Positions 52,111 through 63,280 of a DNA stretch of 64,000 bases are shown here, in pieces (position 1 is the stretch's first letter; each line of letters begins with the position of its first letter). The notes under the pieces were generated by a model, which ran no database searches, was not told the origin of the DNA, and worked only from the letters and a program-made list of their open reading frames with translations. The stretch covers positions 118,059,886 through 118,123,885 of the forward strand of contig OW240917.1 of assembly GCA_933207985.1 (NCBI GenBank), read 5' to 3'. A program made the position numbers and the translations under genes. Origin of the DNA: Pelobates cultripes (Eukaryota > Chordata > Amphibia > Anura > Pelobatidae).

Positions 52111-52973
52111 TATGGTAGGCTTTCTGTCAGCCAGCTAAATGGTTTATGGAGTGAAATGTTGCAAGTAGTCTGGAAAGTGAAGGGCTACTAGAATGACATT
52201 GCAGATTACTGACATCTAAATTGCAACAAACAAGGTCCTTATTTATTGATCTTTTTATTTCTGCTAAAGTTCAGATTTGGCCTCAACATGTGTAAATTCT
52301 TCAGCCCTGTGGGACCTGTTGATGTTCTGTAAACAGGTTAATGAAGGTTGACTATGTAGGGTTTTACAACATGTATTTGGCATTGGGGAGGTTATTAAAG
52401 TAATGCTCTATAGCTTTGTTTCCACATCAGTTACGTTAATGAAATTATATGAACTGGCGATATGTAGACTTCTTGGCATGACAATGGTTAATTGAGTGCT
52501 AGTGCAGGCTCTCAATATTTGAGAAGTTATAATGGCGTTTTTTTTTTCTGTATGTTATCTGTAAGTAAGAAACCCCATACCTTTTTGGAGTATGTGAGAA
52601 TGATCCAAGCCCTTCTATCATCCACCTTTGCCCATCTCACAAGGAACGTGTGTATAAGCATGTGTTTGGCTGTAAGAGTGTGCATAGACATATGCATATA
52701 ATATACCTATGATTTTCCCAGGATTTACCTATAGATCCTTATTCATTGAATATGGCTCCACAGGTAATTCCCAGGCACATTGATTCATGTAAGTCTGGTT
52801 TGAAAATAATTTTATTCTGAAAAACAGGCTCAAACTAATTTTTCCACAAGTCTAATATTTCTGTGTGTGTGTCTATCTATATACTTTGAAAACGTCACCA
52901 TTTGAAACCTAGTGCACCTCTTCTTTAGATATATATATGCAGTTATGTAGTGTGTGTGTGTGTGTGTATATAT
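52111..52973. other. Gene-free stretch
   Basis: AT-rich with (GT)n at 52949-52968 just before the Ngaro-type element. No gene seen. Confidence 0.4.
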
Positions 52974-52974
52974 A

Positions 52975-53050
52975 ATTGTGGGAGGTACATGGAACCCTAC
53001 TTAAACCCAGTGAGCCCCTGCTTACCTGTCTTTGACGATCTCGGAAGTGA
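52975..53050 (+). repeat. Split direct repeat A1
   Basis: Begins ATTGTGGGAGGTACATGGAA and ends GATCTCGGAAGTGA. It matches A2 at 58947-59022 with two visible differences (GGGAGG/GGAAGG and AGCCCC/AGCTCC). Confidence 0.88.
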
Positions 53051-56000
53051 TTCTGTTTACTTCCGGTTCACTGGACCCTGACGTCATTTTCCCACCCGCC
53101 GGTAGTCCGTCTGCATCTCTCTCTCTGCTTTGTGTTCATGAGTATAACGAGGGTAGCCAGCGCACGAACGGCTAATCGTAAGTTATATAGCATCATTCGT
53201 GCACTCCTCATACTTGTCAATTACTCACACGTTCGGCTACACGGTTTCTTTCGTCTATATAGCTCATGTTAAATCCTTCAGGTCACTGAAAGCGGTTCGT
53301 GCTAACTAGTGTTTCGGCAAAATTTCCGTCTACAGCTCCGTTCGCATACAACGCGGTCGTTCCTATTAGAACACACTTAGCAGCCGCTCGTGTAATCCTC
53401 TCTTTCGCATAGACTTTTGTTTATCTGCATTAGCATAACTAACAAGTCAAGGTCATTTTGGTTAAATACAGCATGGGGAAAGCATTTTTTGTCAATTTAA
53501 ACGGCATTTTGTGTTTCATTTCGTTTTACTTAAACAATTCTTTCAGTACATAGTCTTATACTTGTTATTTATGCCTAAGTTAAAACGTACAGCAATACCC
53601 TTATCAGGATGTCATATGGTTACATTCACTGTGTAATTTAAACAATAAATAAAGTGCTTATTGCTATATAAGTATGTCATGTTATTTTTTATTTATGCTC
53701 CGCTGCTGCATCTAATTGGTCCAATTTACACAAGGCTATATTTAAATAATATGTCAACTATCATTTTCTTCCCTCCTGTTAAAGATCATACGAATACGGT
53801 CACTGGTTGCAACAGAAGCCTTCTTGGTTAAATACACTACTCCATTTAAAGAGGTAGGGCTTCTCCCCCCCCAAAAAAACAAAAACAAAAAAAAAGGGAT
53901 CCCCTTTGTTAATTGCCGAGTACCGGCTTCGTTTAACCGAACGCTTCTATACTTTACCACCTATACTAACGTGCAGGCCTTTTTCGTGGTCATCTCCCTG
54001 GTAGTGCTGCATTCGGTAGCACCACTATTCCCTGCATTTATGCTAATTTTCAGCTTTTGTATACCAGTCAATTTGTTTTGCTAATATCGCCACCTTGCGG
54101 TTTTCAATATTGATTGGTAAATTTCAGTTAATGGATGGCAAATGTTCGTTTATTTTGCAACTTGTATTTTTCATTCTTCTGTTCGTCACTTTCATATGGG
54201 AGTTATAAACTGTCTTTTATTTTAACTTGCTGGTTTTGCAGTAGAAGTTAAAACTCTGGTTGAAACAGCGCTGGTAAATAGTGATGTCCCGAACGGTTCG
54301 CCGCGGACTCATCATTGAGTAAACTTTGACCCTATACCTCACAGTCAACAGACACATTCCAGCCAATCAGCAGCAGACCCTCCCTCCCAGACCGTCCCAC
54401 CTCCTGGACAGCTCACTAAGAATGCAGCTTCACAATGAATGTAAAATGGATGCTGTCCAGGAGGTGGGAGGGTCTGCTGCTGATTGGCTGGAATGTGTCT
54501 GCTGACTGTGAGGTACAGGGTCAAAGTTTACTCAATGATGAGTCCGTGGCGAACAGTTCGTGGCGAACCGTTCGGGACATCACTACTGGTAAAGCTTTTC
54601 ATTCAATTTAAACAGCTTTCAATGTCAAAGCATTTATTGTGTCATTCTTTAAAAACGTGCTTATTTTCTACGAAATCAGTATGTCCTGACGGCAGTTAAG
54701 GTATAATTTTATTAATATTTCTCCTCAAAGCATAGCTAATGTGTTTTATAAATATATGTATGCTAATCAGGGTAAGATTATGCTTAGATTCAGTCTTGTG
54801 CATTGCTAACTGGCATTTCGGTTAAACTTTCGTATATATTATCAATTCGCATAAAACGCTTATGTTTTTCCATTAGTATACACACAGTCACACTTTCGCA
54901 CAAACTTTTGTTTATTTGTATAAACTGCCTCATACCTAGCAGTTAAAGTTCATTCCGTTTATGCAGCATTGTGAATATTGATATATAAGAGTGTTAATAA
55001 GTTTATATCATGCTCTACTCCTGTCTCCGGCATATCATGTTCCTAATTACACTAGGCTGTATATAAAGAAGATGACAATTAAGTACGTTTTTCCCTCCTG
55101 TTAAATATCGCACAATTACTGTTACTGATTGCTAAGGGGCCTTATGGGTTAAATACACCACATTACTTAAAGAGGTAGGCCTCGGAAATTCCTACCTAAA
55201 TTTCATGTATTTCCTTCTGGTAACATGTACTATAAATAAATCTCATTAGTTTCAAGTTATCACCCTACCAGGATAAGCCGCACAGGATCCTCATACGTGG
55301 TACAAAATTACGATGTCGCCCGAATATAAAACAAAATCATTCAATTATCTACACAATAACCAAACGTTAACCGATCACATAATGTTTCAACAATTCGTTT
55401 CTACCGTCAGTAGTTATGGTACGGTTAATAATTATTGTACAGTTAGATAATCATGGTGTTATAGTTGCAATATCAATTGGTAATGGTTATGGTGTTACAA
55501 TTATAATGTCGTACAGTAGTTTTGGTGTTGTCAATGTAATGTTGGTAGTTAGGGTGTCAGTCAGTAGGTAGGGTGTTGTGCACAATTATACACTTTACAC
55601 ACTTTTACAAGACCGCTAAACACCAAAGCTCAAACCTGTTAGCAGGATACGGATCATTCTTTGCACTACAGTATACGTTATACAGGACAATCAGCAGGTA
55701 TGTTAACGAAATAAAACCAGTTGGGGTTAGGACAAGGTTTAAGCTCTCGCCAATTTATGTATGGTCTCGTAGGCCTCCTCGCCTATAAGTCAAGTGGTCC
55801 TGCAAGGCATACAATCAGCCTTCCGCTCAGAGGTTCGCGCCCAATCGGCCCAACGCATAGTTATAGCATTACATCAAGTCATAGTTAGGGCCTCACCCGT
55901 CATGGCCAATCGATTTTACAATCTTTTACATGTCACCGAGAGGCCAACACCCCGCCACCCACCTCAGTGGCACAAAAGCCCCATGAGCCAAATCATAGGT

Positions 56001-56769
56001 AGAGCCTCTCAAAGCCACTTGGCAAGTAGTCAGGGTGTCACCTGTCACCAACATAAGCTAGTTAATACAATTTTGCCTGTAGGCACTACTCTAGTCACTG
56101 GGTCACTGCAGATCTATACTAACAAAGTCATCTTCCTCACTTCCTTAGCATGTCTTAAGTTTCTATATAAGGAGACGTTCTGTCAGTTACCAGCACCCAT
56201 CTCAGTTCAGGCTCACAGAGTACTATACAAACACCAACTGGCGTCAGTTACACACGGAATGGTTTCGAAGGCATTTTTCGGGTCTCAAAACACCTTCCTG
56301 CGCCATAAGCTCAGCAACAGCCCATGCGATCAAATTTCATCCTGGAAACGAAGCTATTCCCTCTACCAGTAAGCCAACACTGATTATCAGTCTAACACAT
56401 CCCAGAGGGATTTTGCTAAGACAAAGTAGGCAGGTCAATTTGGTTTCTAGGTGAAGCACAAATCTGCAATAATTTCTATGCCGGTGGTTATAGTTATAGT
56501 GCTGGTAGGCTTATTCACATGGGCTCACTTTGTTTCAGTGCACACGCCAAAAACTATGTGCCCCTACAGGCGGTACCCTAAAATCTTCCACGTCAATAAA
56601 CTTTCCTAATCTATAACGCTACCTGTCTACTCATCCTTCTTTATATCTGGTAGAATTTCTCACGTCTACTAACTGGTTTTACACAGGGTTTGTGTCACTC
56701 CACATAGGTATTTTGGAACACCCCATCCTACAGTCAGCACTCACAGTTCCCATCAGAGTACAAAACTCT
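53051..56769 (+). other. Ngaro-type element 5' region, putative Gag part, no domain recognised
   Basis: Contains a 192-codon open frame at 55794-56372 and imperfectly duplicated segments. The TTGGTTAAATACACTACTCC-type block near 53824 recurs as GGGTTAAATACACCACATTAC near 55147, each before AAAGAGGTAGG. I recognise no protein domain. It should hold the Gag-like ORF of the element in decayed form. The interval 54271-54593 is a separate insertion. Confidence 0.45.
54271..54593. mobile_element. hAT MITE nested in the Ngaro-type element, perfect 8-bp duplication
   Basis: CTGGTAAA at 54271-54278 and 54586-54593 flanks 307 bp with ends TAGTGATGTCCCGAACGG and CCGTTCGGGACATCACTA. The whole interior folds: CATTCCAGCCAATCAGCAGC pairs with GCTGCTGATTGGCTGGAATG, and ACCTCCTGGACAGC pairs with GCTGTCCAGGAGGT. 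The arms are about 140 bp. Confidence 0.92.
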
Positions 56770-57420
56770 TACTTAATGAAATCATCAATGGTTTCTTGAT
56801 AGGGCCTTTCACAACACTACCTTTACACCTCCTGGAGGACAAACCCCTAGGAATCGCCTCAGGGAATTTTACATTTTAAAGAGACTTATCATTTGATTTT
56901 TCTGCACCTCACTCTCACCCACTTCTCCTAGCTTAAATACTCTGTCCCTGTCATAAGTTTTCCTTCAGTTCGCCAGAATTAACGAGGCCATACAAGCAAT
57001 CATTCATTCCGGGAAGGCTGCCTGGTTATGTAAATCAGACTTTACTAACACGTGTAAATTACTACCCATTCTTCAGTCAATCTGGCATCTGCATGGAGTT
57101 AAGTGGGAAGACAGCCACTATTTCGTTACCAGACCAACATTCTGCTTCATATGTAGCCCAAGTTATGCGATATCTTCGCCGAAACCTTAAACCTGGCTCC
57201 TACGGAACCTATGCAGATGTCCAGTAGTCTTACACTACATAGACAACTTCCTCACCATCGAACCACACCAAAGCACGCCACACAGCCTGAATCACATGTT
57301 CACTCAGTTCAAAGATTAGGAGTACCCATAGCCCGGACAAAAACACAGAGATCACATTCCCGGGGTTTACACTCAGTTCTATTTCTATGCAGGCCGACCT
57401 TCCACAAGTGTAAGTAGATA
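56770..57420 (+). pseudogene. DIRS/Ngaro-type reverse transcriptase remnant
   Basis: Reading frame 2 gives LLNEIINGFLIGPF near 56775, LCKSDFTNTCKLLPI at about 57029-57073 (first catalytic Asp) and LHYIDNFLTIEP at about 57230-57265, where the usual YxDD appears as Y-I-D-N. One stop lies between the last two. The following GVPIARTK is in another frame. Order and spacing fit the RT of DIRS-order elements. The changed second Asp and the stops make it inactive. Confidence 0.72.
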
Positions 57421-57689
57421 GAATTCTTTCTTACATCAACATCTGCACATCACAAGACACTTGCACCAGGAATCAGCTACAGTCACTATCCAGTTCACTC
57501 AATTTTGCGGGGAGAATAATTCCACAAGGTAAGTCTTTAATTTCCAGAATCCTCTCTTGCTTGCATGGTCTCCCTGTCGATGACTCCACAGCTCTCTTAG
57601 ACAAACCAGCTAGAGCTGATATTAAAAAAGTGGTGTCTGTTCCTGTCCTCTTGGAATGGCAGGTCACTACTTGATCCCCCTGTTTCCGA

Positions 57690-58130
57690 CGATTCCCCTA
57701 TGGTCCGGACTGACGCATCAGGTGCCGTAGATTATGCAGCAAATTTTGGTTACAAATTGGTACACGTCTCTTGGCCAATTAAGTCTACCTCGCAAATAAA
57801 TTTCAATACCACCTCAGCACTATTTGAATCTACACAATTGTAGCAGCTACACATATACGGGGCAAAGAGTGGAGAGGGCAGTCGGTCAGATACTTTTCTA
57901 ATCTCTTGGCGATATATAATATCGTTTACAAAGGCCGCTCTCAGTCCCTCTCGATTATGAACTTGGTAAGGAGTCTTACCTGGCTAGCGGCAAATCTTCA
58001 ATTCTGCATAACTTATGTTCACATTCAAGGTAACGCAGCTGATGCTCTCCCACACTCTAATTGCTGGAGTTTTTCGGAGGTCATCCATCAGCAAACTCGC
58101 AGTCCAAGGAAAATCCAAGCTTTACAGTCC
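57690..58130 (+). pseudogene. RNase H remnant of the Ngaro-type element
   Basis: RTDASGAVDYAANFG at about 57703-57750 is the first RNase H block, with its catalytic Asp codon at 57712-57714. The last block, LVRSLTWLAANLQFCITYVH followed by IQGNAADALPHS (57963-58057), matches the typical H-V-P-G-x-x-N-x-x-A-D region. Frameshifts lie between. Confidence 0.72.
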
Positions 58131-58139
58131 TAATTATGT

Positions 58140-58730
58140 GTTAAATACTCTGTTGCTCCATAGTAGGTCGCTCGCACAGGCTGGTTTATACCTTAATTTA
58201 AGAAAGCCTATTCCAAGAGCGTATCAGTTGTTTAAAGGTTTGTTCGTGTTGTGTGATAAATGTTTCTATTTGTAACTATGGTGGCATTTACAACTTTGCC
58301 TCTTTTCTCCTAAATTAGTTTACAATACTATCAAACCTTACTTCACAGGCATAAACATTTGTCTATTACTCATACCAAAACTAGCCATACTGGTCCTCCA
58401 GTAGAGATGAAATATTAACCTACCTCTACCAAATCAGGTCCTATCCACATTTTGGATAATCTTTTGGAATCTCAACTCACTTCCATCCCTGATTCCCCAC
58501 TAGTAGCTTTTCAAGGGAAACCCCTAACCAATAAACGTTTTATGCTTTACATTTGTACGATATCACTCCGACTAGGACATAACCCTCATTCCTTCTCGGG
58601 CCATTTATTCCGCATTGGAGCAGCCACAGCTGCTTCCGGTAATCACGTACCAACTCACATCATTAAAATATGGGTCGGGGGAAATCATCTGCATACAACA
58701 AATAAATCCCTAATCCTGAGAAAGAAATAA
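58140..58730 (+). pseudogene. Tyrosine recombinase remnant of the Ngaro-type element
   Basis: The C-terminal frame 58452-58730 contains SPLVAFQGKPLT, then SGHLFRIGAATAAS with the H-x2-R box (H51, R54 from the Met at 58452). The region that should carry the Trp and Tyr reads WVGGNHLHTTNKSLI. The nucleophilic Tyr is missing, so it could not catalyse recombination. N-terminal parts (58140-58270) are frameshifted. The partner copy at 22298-22756 keeps Trp and Tyr. Confidence 0.8.
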
Positions 58731-58813
58731 GATTGACTTTCTGTTAACTGTCTAAATAATGACCTGCTGTATAAATGTATCTGACTTGTAAGAATCGCTT
58801 CTTATATTTTGCC

Positions 58814-59187
58814 CTCTTTTACAGGTCTAACCTCCTGTCAGTTTCGGCACACCTCAACTGTCTTTGCTCTTACTACTATTGCTTCTTTATTATTAATCCT
58901 TACTTCCTCGAAATGTGCCGTACACAAATAGAAGGCTTGGCCTGTAATTGTGGAAGGTACATGGAACCCTACTTAAACCCAGTGAGCTCCTGCTTACCTG
59001 TCTTTGACGATCTCGGAAGTGACCCTCCCACCGCACCCTCTATTTATTCTCATATGACCCAGGTGGTCCCTCTTTTACAGGTCTAACCTCACGTCAGTTT
59101 CGGCACACCTCAACTGACTTTGCTGTTACTACTATTGCTTATTTATTATTAATCCTTACGTCCTCGAAATGTGCCGTACACAAATAA
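58814..59187 (+). repeat. Split direct repeats B1-A2-B2
   Basis: B1 (58814-58930) and B2 (59070-59186) both run from TCTTTTACAGGTCTAACCTC to GTGCCGTACACAAATA with few differences. A2 (58947-59022) lies between and repeats A1. This arrangement lets a full-length cDNA circle be rebuilt and is known from Ngaro elements. Confidence 0.88.
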
Positions 59188-59208
59188 ATAAATATATATT
59201 TATATTTG

Positions 59209-59271
<63 letters not shown>

Positions 59272-59315
59272 TTATTTGTGTGTATATATATGTGTGTGTG
59301 TGTGTGTATGTATAT
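59188..59315. repeat. (TA)n/(GT)n microsatellite
   Basis: Alternating ATATAT and GTGTGT blocks directly after the Ngaro-type element. Open frames in it are low-complexity artefacts. Confidence 0.9.
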
Positions 59316-59760
59316 GCAGTGTTTACATTACAGCCCAGTGATAACTTCACTGGCCACTCCTCAGATGTTGGTTATAAATCCTTCATGGGTCATGGCTGCC
59401 TAAAATGCATCCAAACATTCAGTATCTCCTCATTCTGCATGCAGACACTGAACTTTCCTCATAGAGATTCATTGATTCAAATTGTGCTGGCTCTTCCCCT
59501 GATCTGCCTCCTTGTCAGTCTCAGCCAATCCTATGGAGAAGTTCTGTGATTGGATCAGGCCACCACTTCTGATGATGTCAGCAGACAGCTTGCTATTCTG
59601 AGGCAAACCGCATGCAGAGCTACAGCTTCAGGCTTCAATACAAGTAAGATTGTGCTATATTTAGGGAGGGATGAGGGGCCCAGGTGGGCTAGATGGTGGT
59701 TTTAACACTATATGGTCAGGAATACATGTTTGTGTTCCTGACCCTATAGTGTTCCTTTAA
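59316..59760. mobile_element. T2-type MITE, truncated at its left end by the microsatellite
   Basis: The right end ACCCTATAGTGTTCCTTTAA is intact at 59760. GATCTGCCTCCTTGTCAGTC and TCAGCCAATCCTATGG match, in reverse, the interior of the copy at 34327-34942. The left end dissolves into GTATATGCAGTGTTTACATT next to the microsatellite. Confidence 0.7.
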
Positions 59761-60549
59761 TTATTACCTCAGACATCCCAACATACAAAAATGCATTTCA
59801 GGGAGGTGGCTTCACGAGCTACTATGCACCCAACCCCACGCGCACATACACGTGACACTTACACTCAGATACACACACTGGCACGTACTCTCAGATACAT
59901 ACACTGACACTCACATACACACACTGACACACTCAGATACACAATGACTCGTACACATATTGACATGTGCACAGTCTGACACCAGACATGTCATACTTTA
60001 TACATTTGCAGTCACCCTCCTGCTAACTTACCTTGTGTGTCCATGAAGGTGGTTCTGGTCCTGGCTAAGGCTGGTGGAATTGAGCATGCAGCAACGGCTC
60101 ACTCCAGCCGCTGCTCTGTTCTCCTCTGCTGCCTCCATCCTCCTCCCTCAATTCCTCCGAGGAGGCTCTCTGTGAAGTCTGTCACTTCCTTCCTGCCAGC
60201 TGATGTCACAGGGGCCCGGTGAGCTCTTAAACGGCCAGCACCTGACCGGCCTGTTTAGCAAGAATTATTGGGGCCGGTCAGGTGCTGGCCGTTTAAGAGC
60301 TCATCAGATTGTGTGTGTAATTTCCAGGATATTCTTTATGATTTGCTGGTGTTAGGGAGCCGCATTCAAAATGCGTCAGTCTCCTGGAACCTCCTGTAGA
60401 CTTTGGATGAATGTTACCTGCAGCCACGTTTTGTATATTTCTTATAATGCCCTTTGGTGAGTTTTAATTGCAGGGTGCTCAATAGAGATGCAGTCCTAAT
60501 GGAGAGGTATTAGGAACCACATGCCTAAGCTCAGGCCAGTCAATTTCTA
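59761..60549. other. Repeat-like stretch with CA-rich microsatellite and a perfect hairpin
   Basis: ACTCAGATACACACACTGACAC units fill 59850-59960. GC-richer sequence to 60300 ends in the hairpin listed next. No gene. Confidence 0.45.
60220..60303. repeat. Perfect 32-bp-arm hairpin
   Basis: TGAGCTCTTAAACGGCCAGC... (60220-60251) pairs base for base with ...GCTGGCCGTTTAAGAGCTCA (60272-60303) around a 20-nt loop. No mismatch was seen. Confidence 0.92.
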
Positions 60550-60855
60550 TTAAAGGATCACTATAGTGTCAGGAAAAGAAACTCGTTTTCCTGACCCTAT
60601 ATAATCGTTTGGTCCCCCCTCCCTCAGGGCACCCCTCCCGCTGGGCTGAAGGGGTTAAAACCACTTACCTTTATCCAGCCCTGGGCTACCTTGGCGCTGG
60701 TGACCTTTCCTCCCCCTCCGACGTCAGCTCTCGAGTGGAGCCGAATGCGCCTGAAACTGCTATGTTTACAGCCGCAGGGTTACAACCTCCGGGACCTGGC
60801 ACCCAGACCACTTCATTGAGCTGAAGTGGTCTGGGTGACTATAGTGGTCCTTTAA
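60550..60855. mobile_element. T2/Kolobok-type MITE, 306 bp
   Basis: TTAAAGGATCACTATAGTGT and GACTATAGTGGTCCTTTAA ends with TTAA. Internal pairs CAGGAAAAGAAACTCGTTTTCCTG and ACCACTTCATTGAGCTGAAGTGGT. Confidence 0.82.
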
Positions 60856-62778
60856 AGCAATGTGCTGGGCACTTTTCCCCCAAATAGTTCTGTGAAATTG
60901 TCTGAATATAGCTGTCCATTGGCACTGCCACTCACTCAATGCTTGTCCCCTCCCATACTGATTCATTGTGGGCCCTACACCCTTTATCTGACCCCAGCTG
61001 TCCTTATCAGTTTCTTCAGTTTATGGTATCTACCCATGACACACCACAGACATGCAGCGACTTTAAAGTCTTGTGCTGTCATGTGAGAGAAGAATAAATT
61101 AAAAAAAAAACTGAAATAGAGAGAAGATAGACACATAGAAATAGTTTGTCTAAAATAACACAGACCTAATATTTTGGCAGATTTTAGCAGTTTCCAAACT
61201 CACACAGAGCAGGCAGGCACAATCGAGAAATCTTGGCACCTTATGTGTGTTGTGAAGGCCATTTGTGGTTTGACAAAAATATCTGGTTGACTCTGGCTGA
61301 CTCAAACCATACTCCGAGACAAGCCACAAGTGTTTAAAAATAAATACTGCTTATTCTAACATTTGTTAGCACAATGAATAGTTTTTTTCTTTGATCAAGC
61401 CAAGCCATTGAAATATTGTAAAATGGAAAAACAAAAACAGAATTTGAAAGTTTTACACAGAACATAAATTGCTGAATTTTGGTACTACATTAAATTTATA
61501 TAATATATATTAACTTTATGTAATTTATGTAGGTTCTTTAAATGAAGTAACATGCTGTTCTTGAATACAGTTGTTTGGTCTGAGGACTGATTAGCTTCTG
61601 TAGCTGATGCATTTTTGGAAGCAGATCTCTGGCAGCACAAGATATACAACTAAAATACAAATTCCATCGTGGCTACTGGTGAGCAACTTATTTTGGTGTT
61701 TGCTCACAGAGAACCTCAGAAAACCACATTACCTCTACTTCCTATCATAATGGACTACAACTATTTATAGAACCTCTCTAATCGTTACTTAAAGGTGAAC
61801 TGTCACATACCAGGATCAGATCATAATCCAAAAAGATTAAAATTTGTAATTGGATGGCTTGTAAGTATTAATTACATTTTATTTAAAGGTGTAATTCCTT
61901 GCAGAGTATGGGTTCATCTTCAAGTGCCTGCCCTAAAATTATTACATGCATGGAAGAGCTGTTTAAATATTCTAATGCAGTGCTTTATCCATATTGCACC
62001 CATCAGCATCTTCTTGTAGAAATGCATTGAACCAGTGCATTTCTATTGGGAGAATTCAGTGTTTCCGTGCAAAGTGTGGATATGCTGAATATTGGTATTT
62101 CAGGAACAAACCCAGGAAGTCTCTCTAATGACTGCTGTCAGAGACACAGTCACTAATCACACTGCCTTTTTAAGAAAAGACCGCATGTACACATCCAACC
62201 TGCAGGGAAAGGCTATAAACCCAGAAGAGAAGGTGTCCCTTTTAAATTGTAACACTGTATATTATAGCATAAGATTCTGTTGAACAAAATAACATATTTA
62301 TCATTATGAAAACAGAGTTAAACCAGAGCTCAGGGACATGTAGATATGGGTAATGATTACACAGTTGGGGAGGTGGGAAGTGAACAGATCAGATACAGAG
62401 GGCCCAGTACATGGAAATTGTTATGAATTATCGATGAAAGCTTTTATGAAGAGGTGAGGCTTTTTCAGAAAAAGTGATGAGAGAGTTAGCTGACTTGGAT
62501 TTGCGGAGGTAGTTTATTACGGAAGCAGGAGACTGAGCATGATTACAGTGAACTTTGGGTAAAGGATGCAGAGGAAAGGGAGCAGATAGGTATGGGTCTT
62601 GTGGAATATGAGAGAGAAGTGATAGTCCTATCTGGGCAAGACTTTTGAAAATAGCGTTGTTGAATTGGAAGCAATATAAGTTTTAGAAGAATAAGAGTGG
62701 CATGAGCAGATCATGCATACTAAGGAGGATGCTGCCAGCAGCATATTGAATATGCTAGAAGAGTAAGGTGGTGGAGTG
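60856..62778. other. Gene-free stretch, possible decayed T2 MITE at 61791-62250
   Basis: TTAAAGGTGAACTGTCACAT at 61791 and GGTGTCCCTTTTAAA at about 62231 could be ends of a T2-type element of about 450 bp. Pairing is poor. No supported gene in the rest. Confidence 0.35.
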
Positions 62779-63280
62779 TTAAAGGACCACTCTAGGCACC
62801 CAGACCACTTCAGCTTAATGAAGTGGTCTGGGTGCCAGGTCCAGCTAGGGTTAACCCATTTTTTCATAAACATAGCAGTTTCAGAGAAACTACTATGTTT
62901 ATGAATGGGTTAAGCTTTCCCCTTTTTCCTCTAGTGGCTGTCTCGTTGACAGCCACTAGAGATGCTTGCGTGCTTCTCACTGTGATTTTCACAGTGAGAG
63001 CACGCCAGCGTCCATAGGAAAGCATTTATAATGCTTTCCTATGTGACCGGCTGAATGCGTACGCAACTCTTGCCGCGCGTGCGCATTCAGCCAACGGGGA
63101 GGAGAAGAGGAAGAACGGAGGAGGAGAGCTCCCCGCCCAGCGCTGGAAAAAGGTAAGTTTAAACCCCTTTCCCCCTTCCAGAGCCGGGCGGGAGGGGGTC
63201 CCTGAGGGTGGGGGCACCCTCAGGGCACTTTAGTGCCAGGAAAACGAATATGTTTTCCTGGCACTATAGTGGTCCTTTAA
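62779..63280. mobile_element. T2/Kolobok-type MITE made of serial hairpins, 502 bp
   Basis: TTAAAGGACCACTCTAGGCA and GCACTATAGTGGTCCTTTAA ends with TTAA. At least six successive stem pairs are visible: ACCCAGACCACTTC/GAAGTGGTCTGGGT; AACATAGCAGTTTC/GAAACTACTATGTT (CATAAACATAGCA / TACTATGTTTATG); CTCTAGTGGCTGTC/GACAGCCACTAGAG; TCTCACTGTGA/TCACAGTGAGA; AGGAAAGCATT/AATGCTTTCCT; GCTGAATGCG/CGCATTCAGC. CpG-rich centre. Confidence 0.85.

Larger units (their letters stand above)
52974..59187 (+). mobile_element. Ngaro-type tyrosine-recombinase retrotransposon with split direct repeats
   Basis: The ends have the A1 ... B1-A2-B2 layout characteristic of Ngaro elements. A1 is at 52975-53050, B1 at 58814-58930, A2 at 58947-59022 and B2 at 59070-59186. 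Between them, in order on the plus strand, are decayed DIRS-type RT (56770-57420), RNase H (57690-58130) and tyrosine recombinase (58140-58730). There is no integrase or LTR. The Gag-like region (53100-56400) has no recognisable domain. A hAT MITE is nested at 54271-54593. Frameshifts and stops show a dead copy. Confidence 0.85.

Noticed and set aside
55794..56372. 192-codon ORF as a separate host gene
   Set aside because: It lies inside the Ngaro-type element in the Gag-like position and shows no domain or splice support. Kept only as part of that element.
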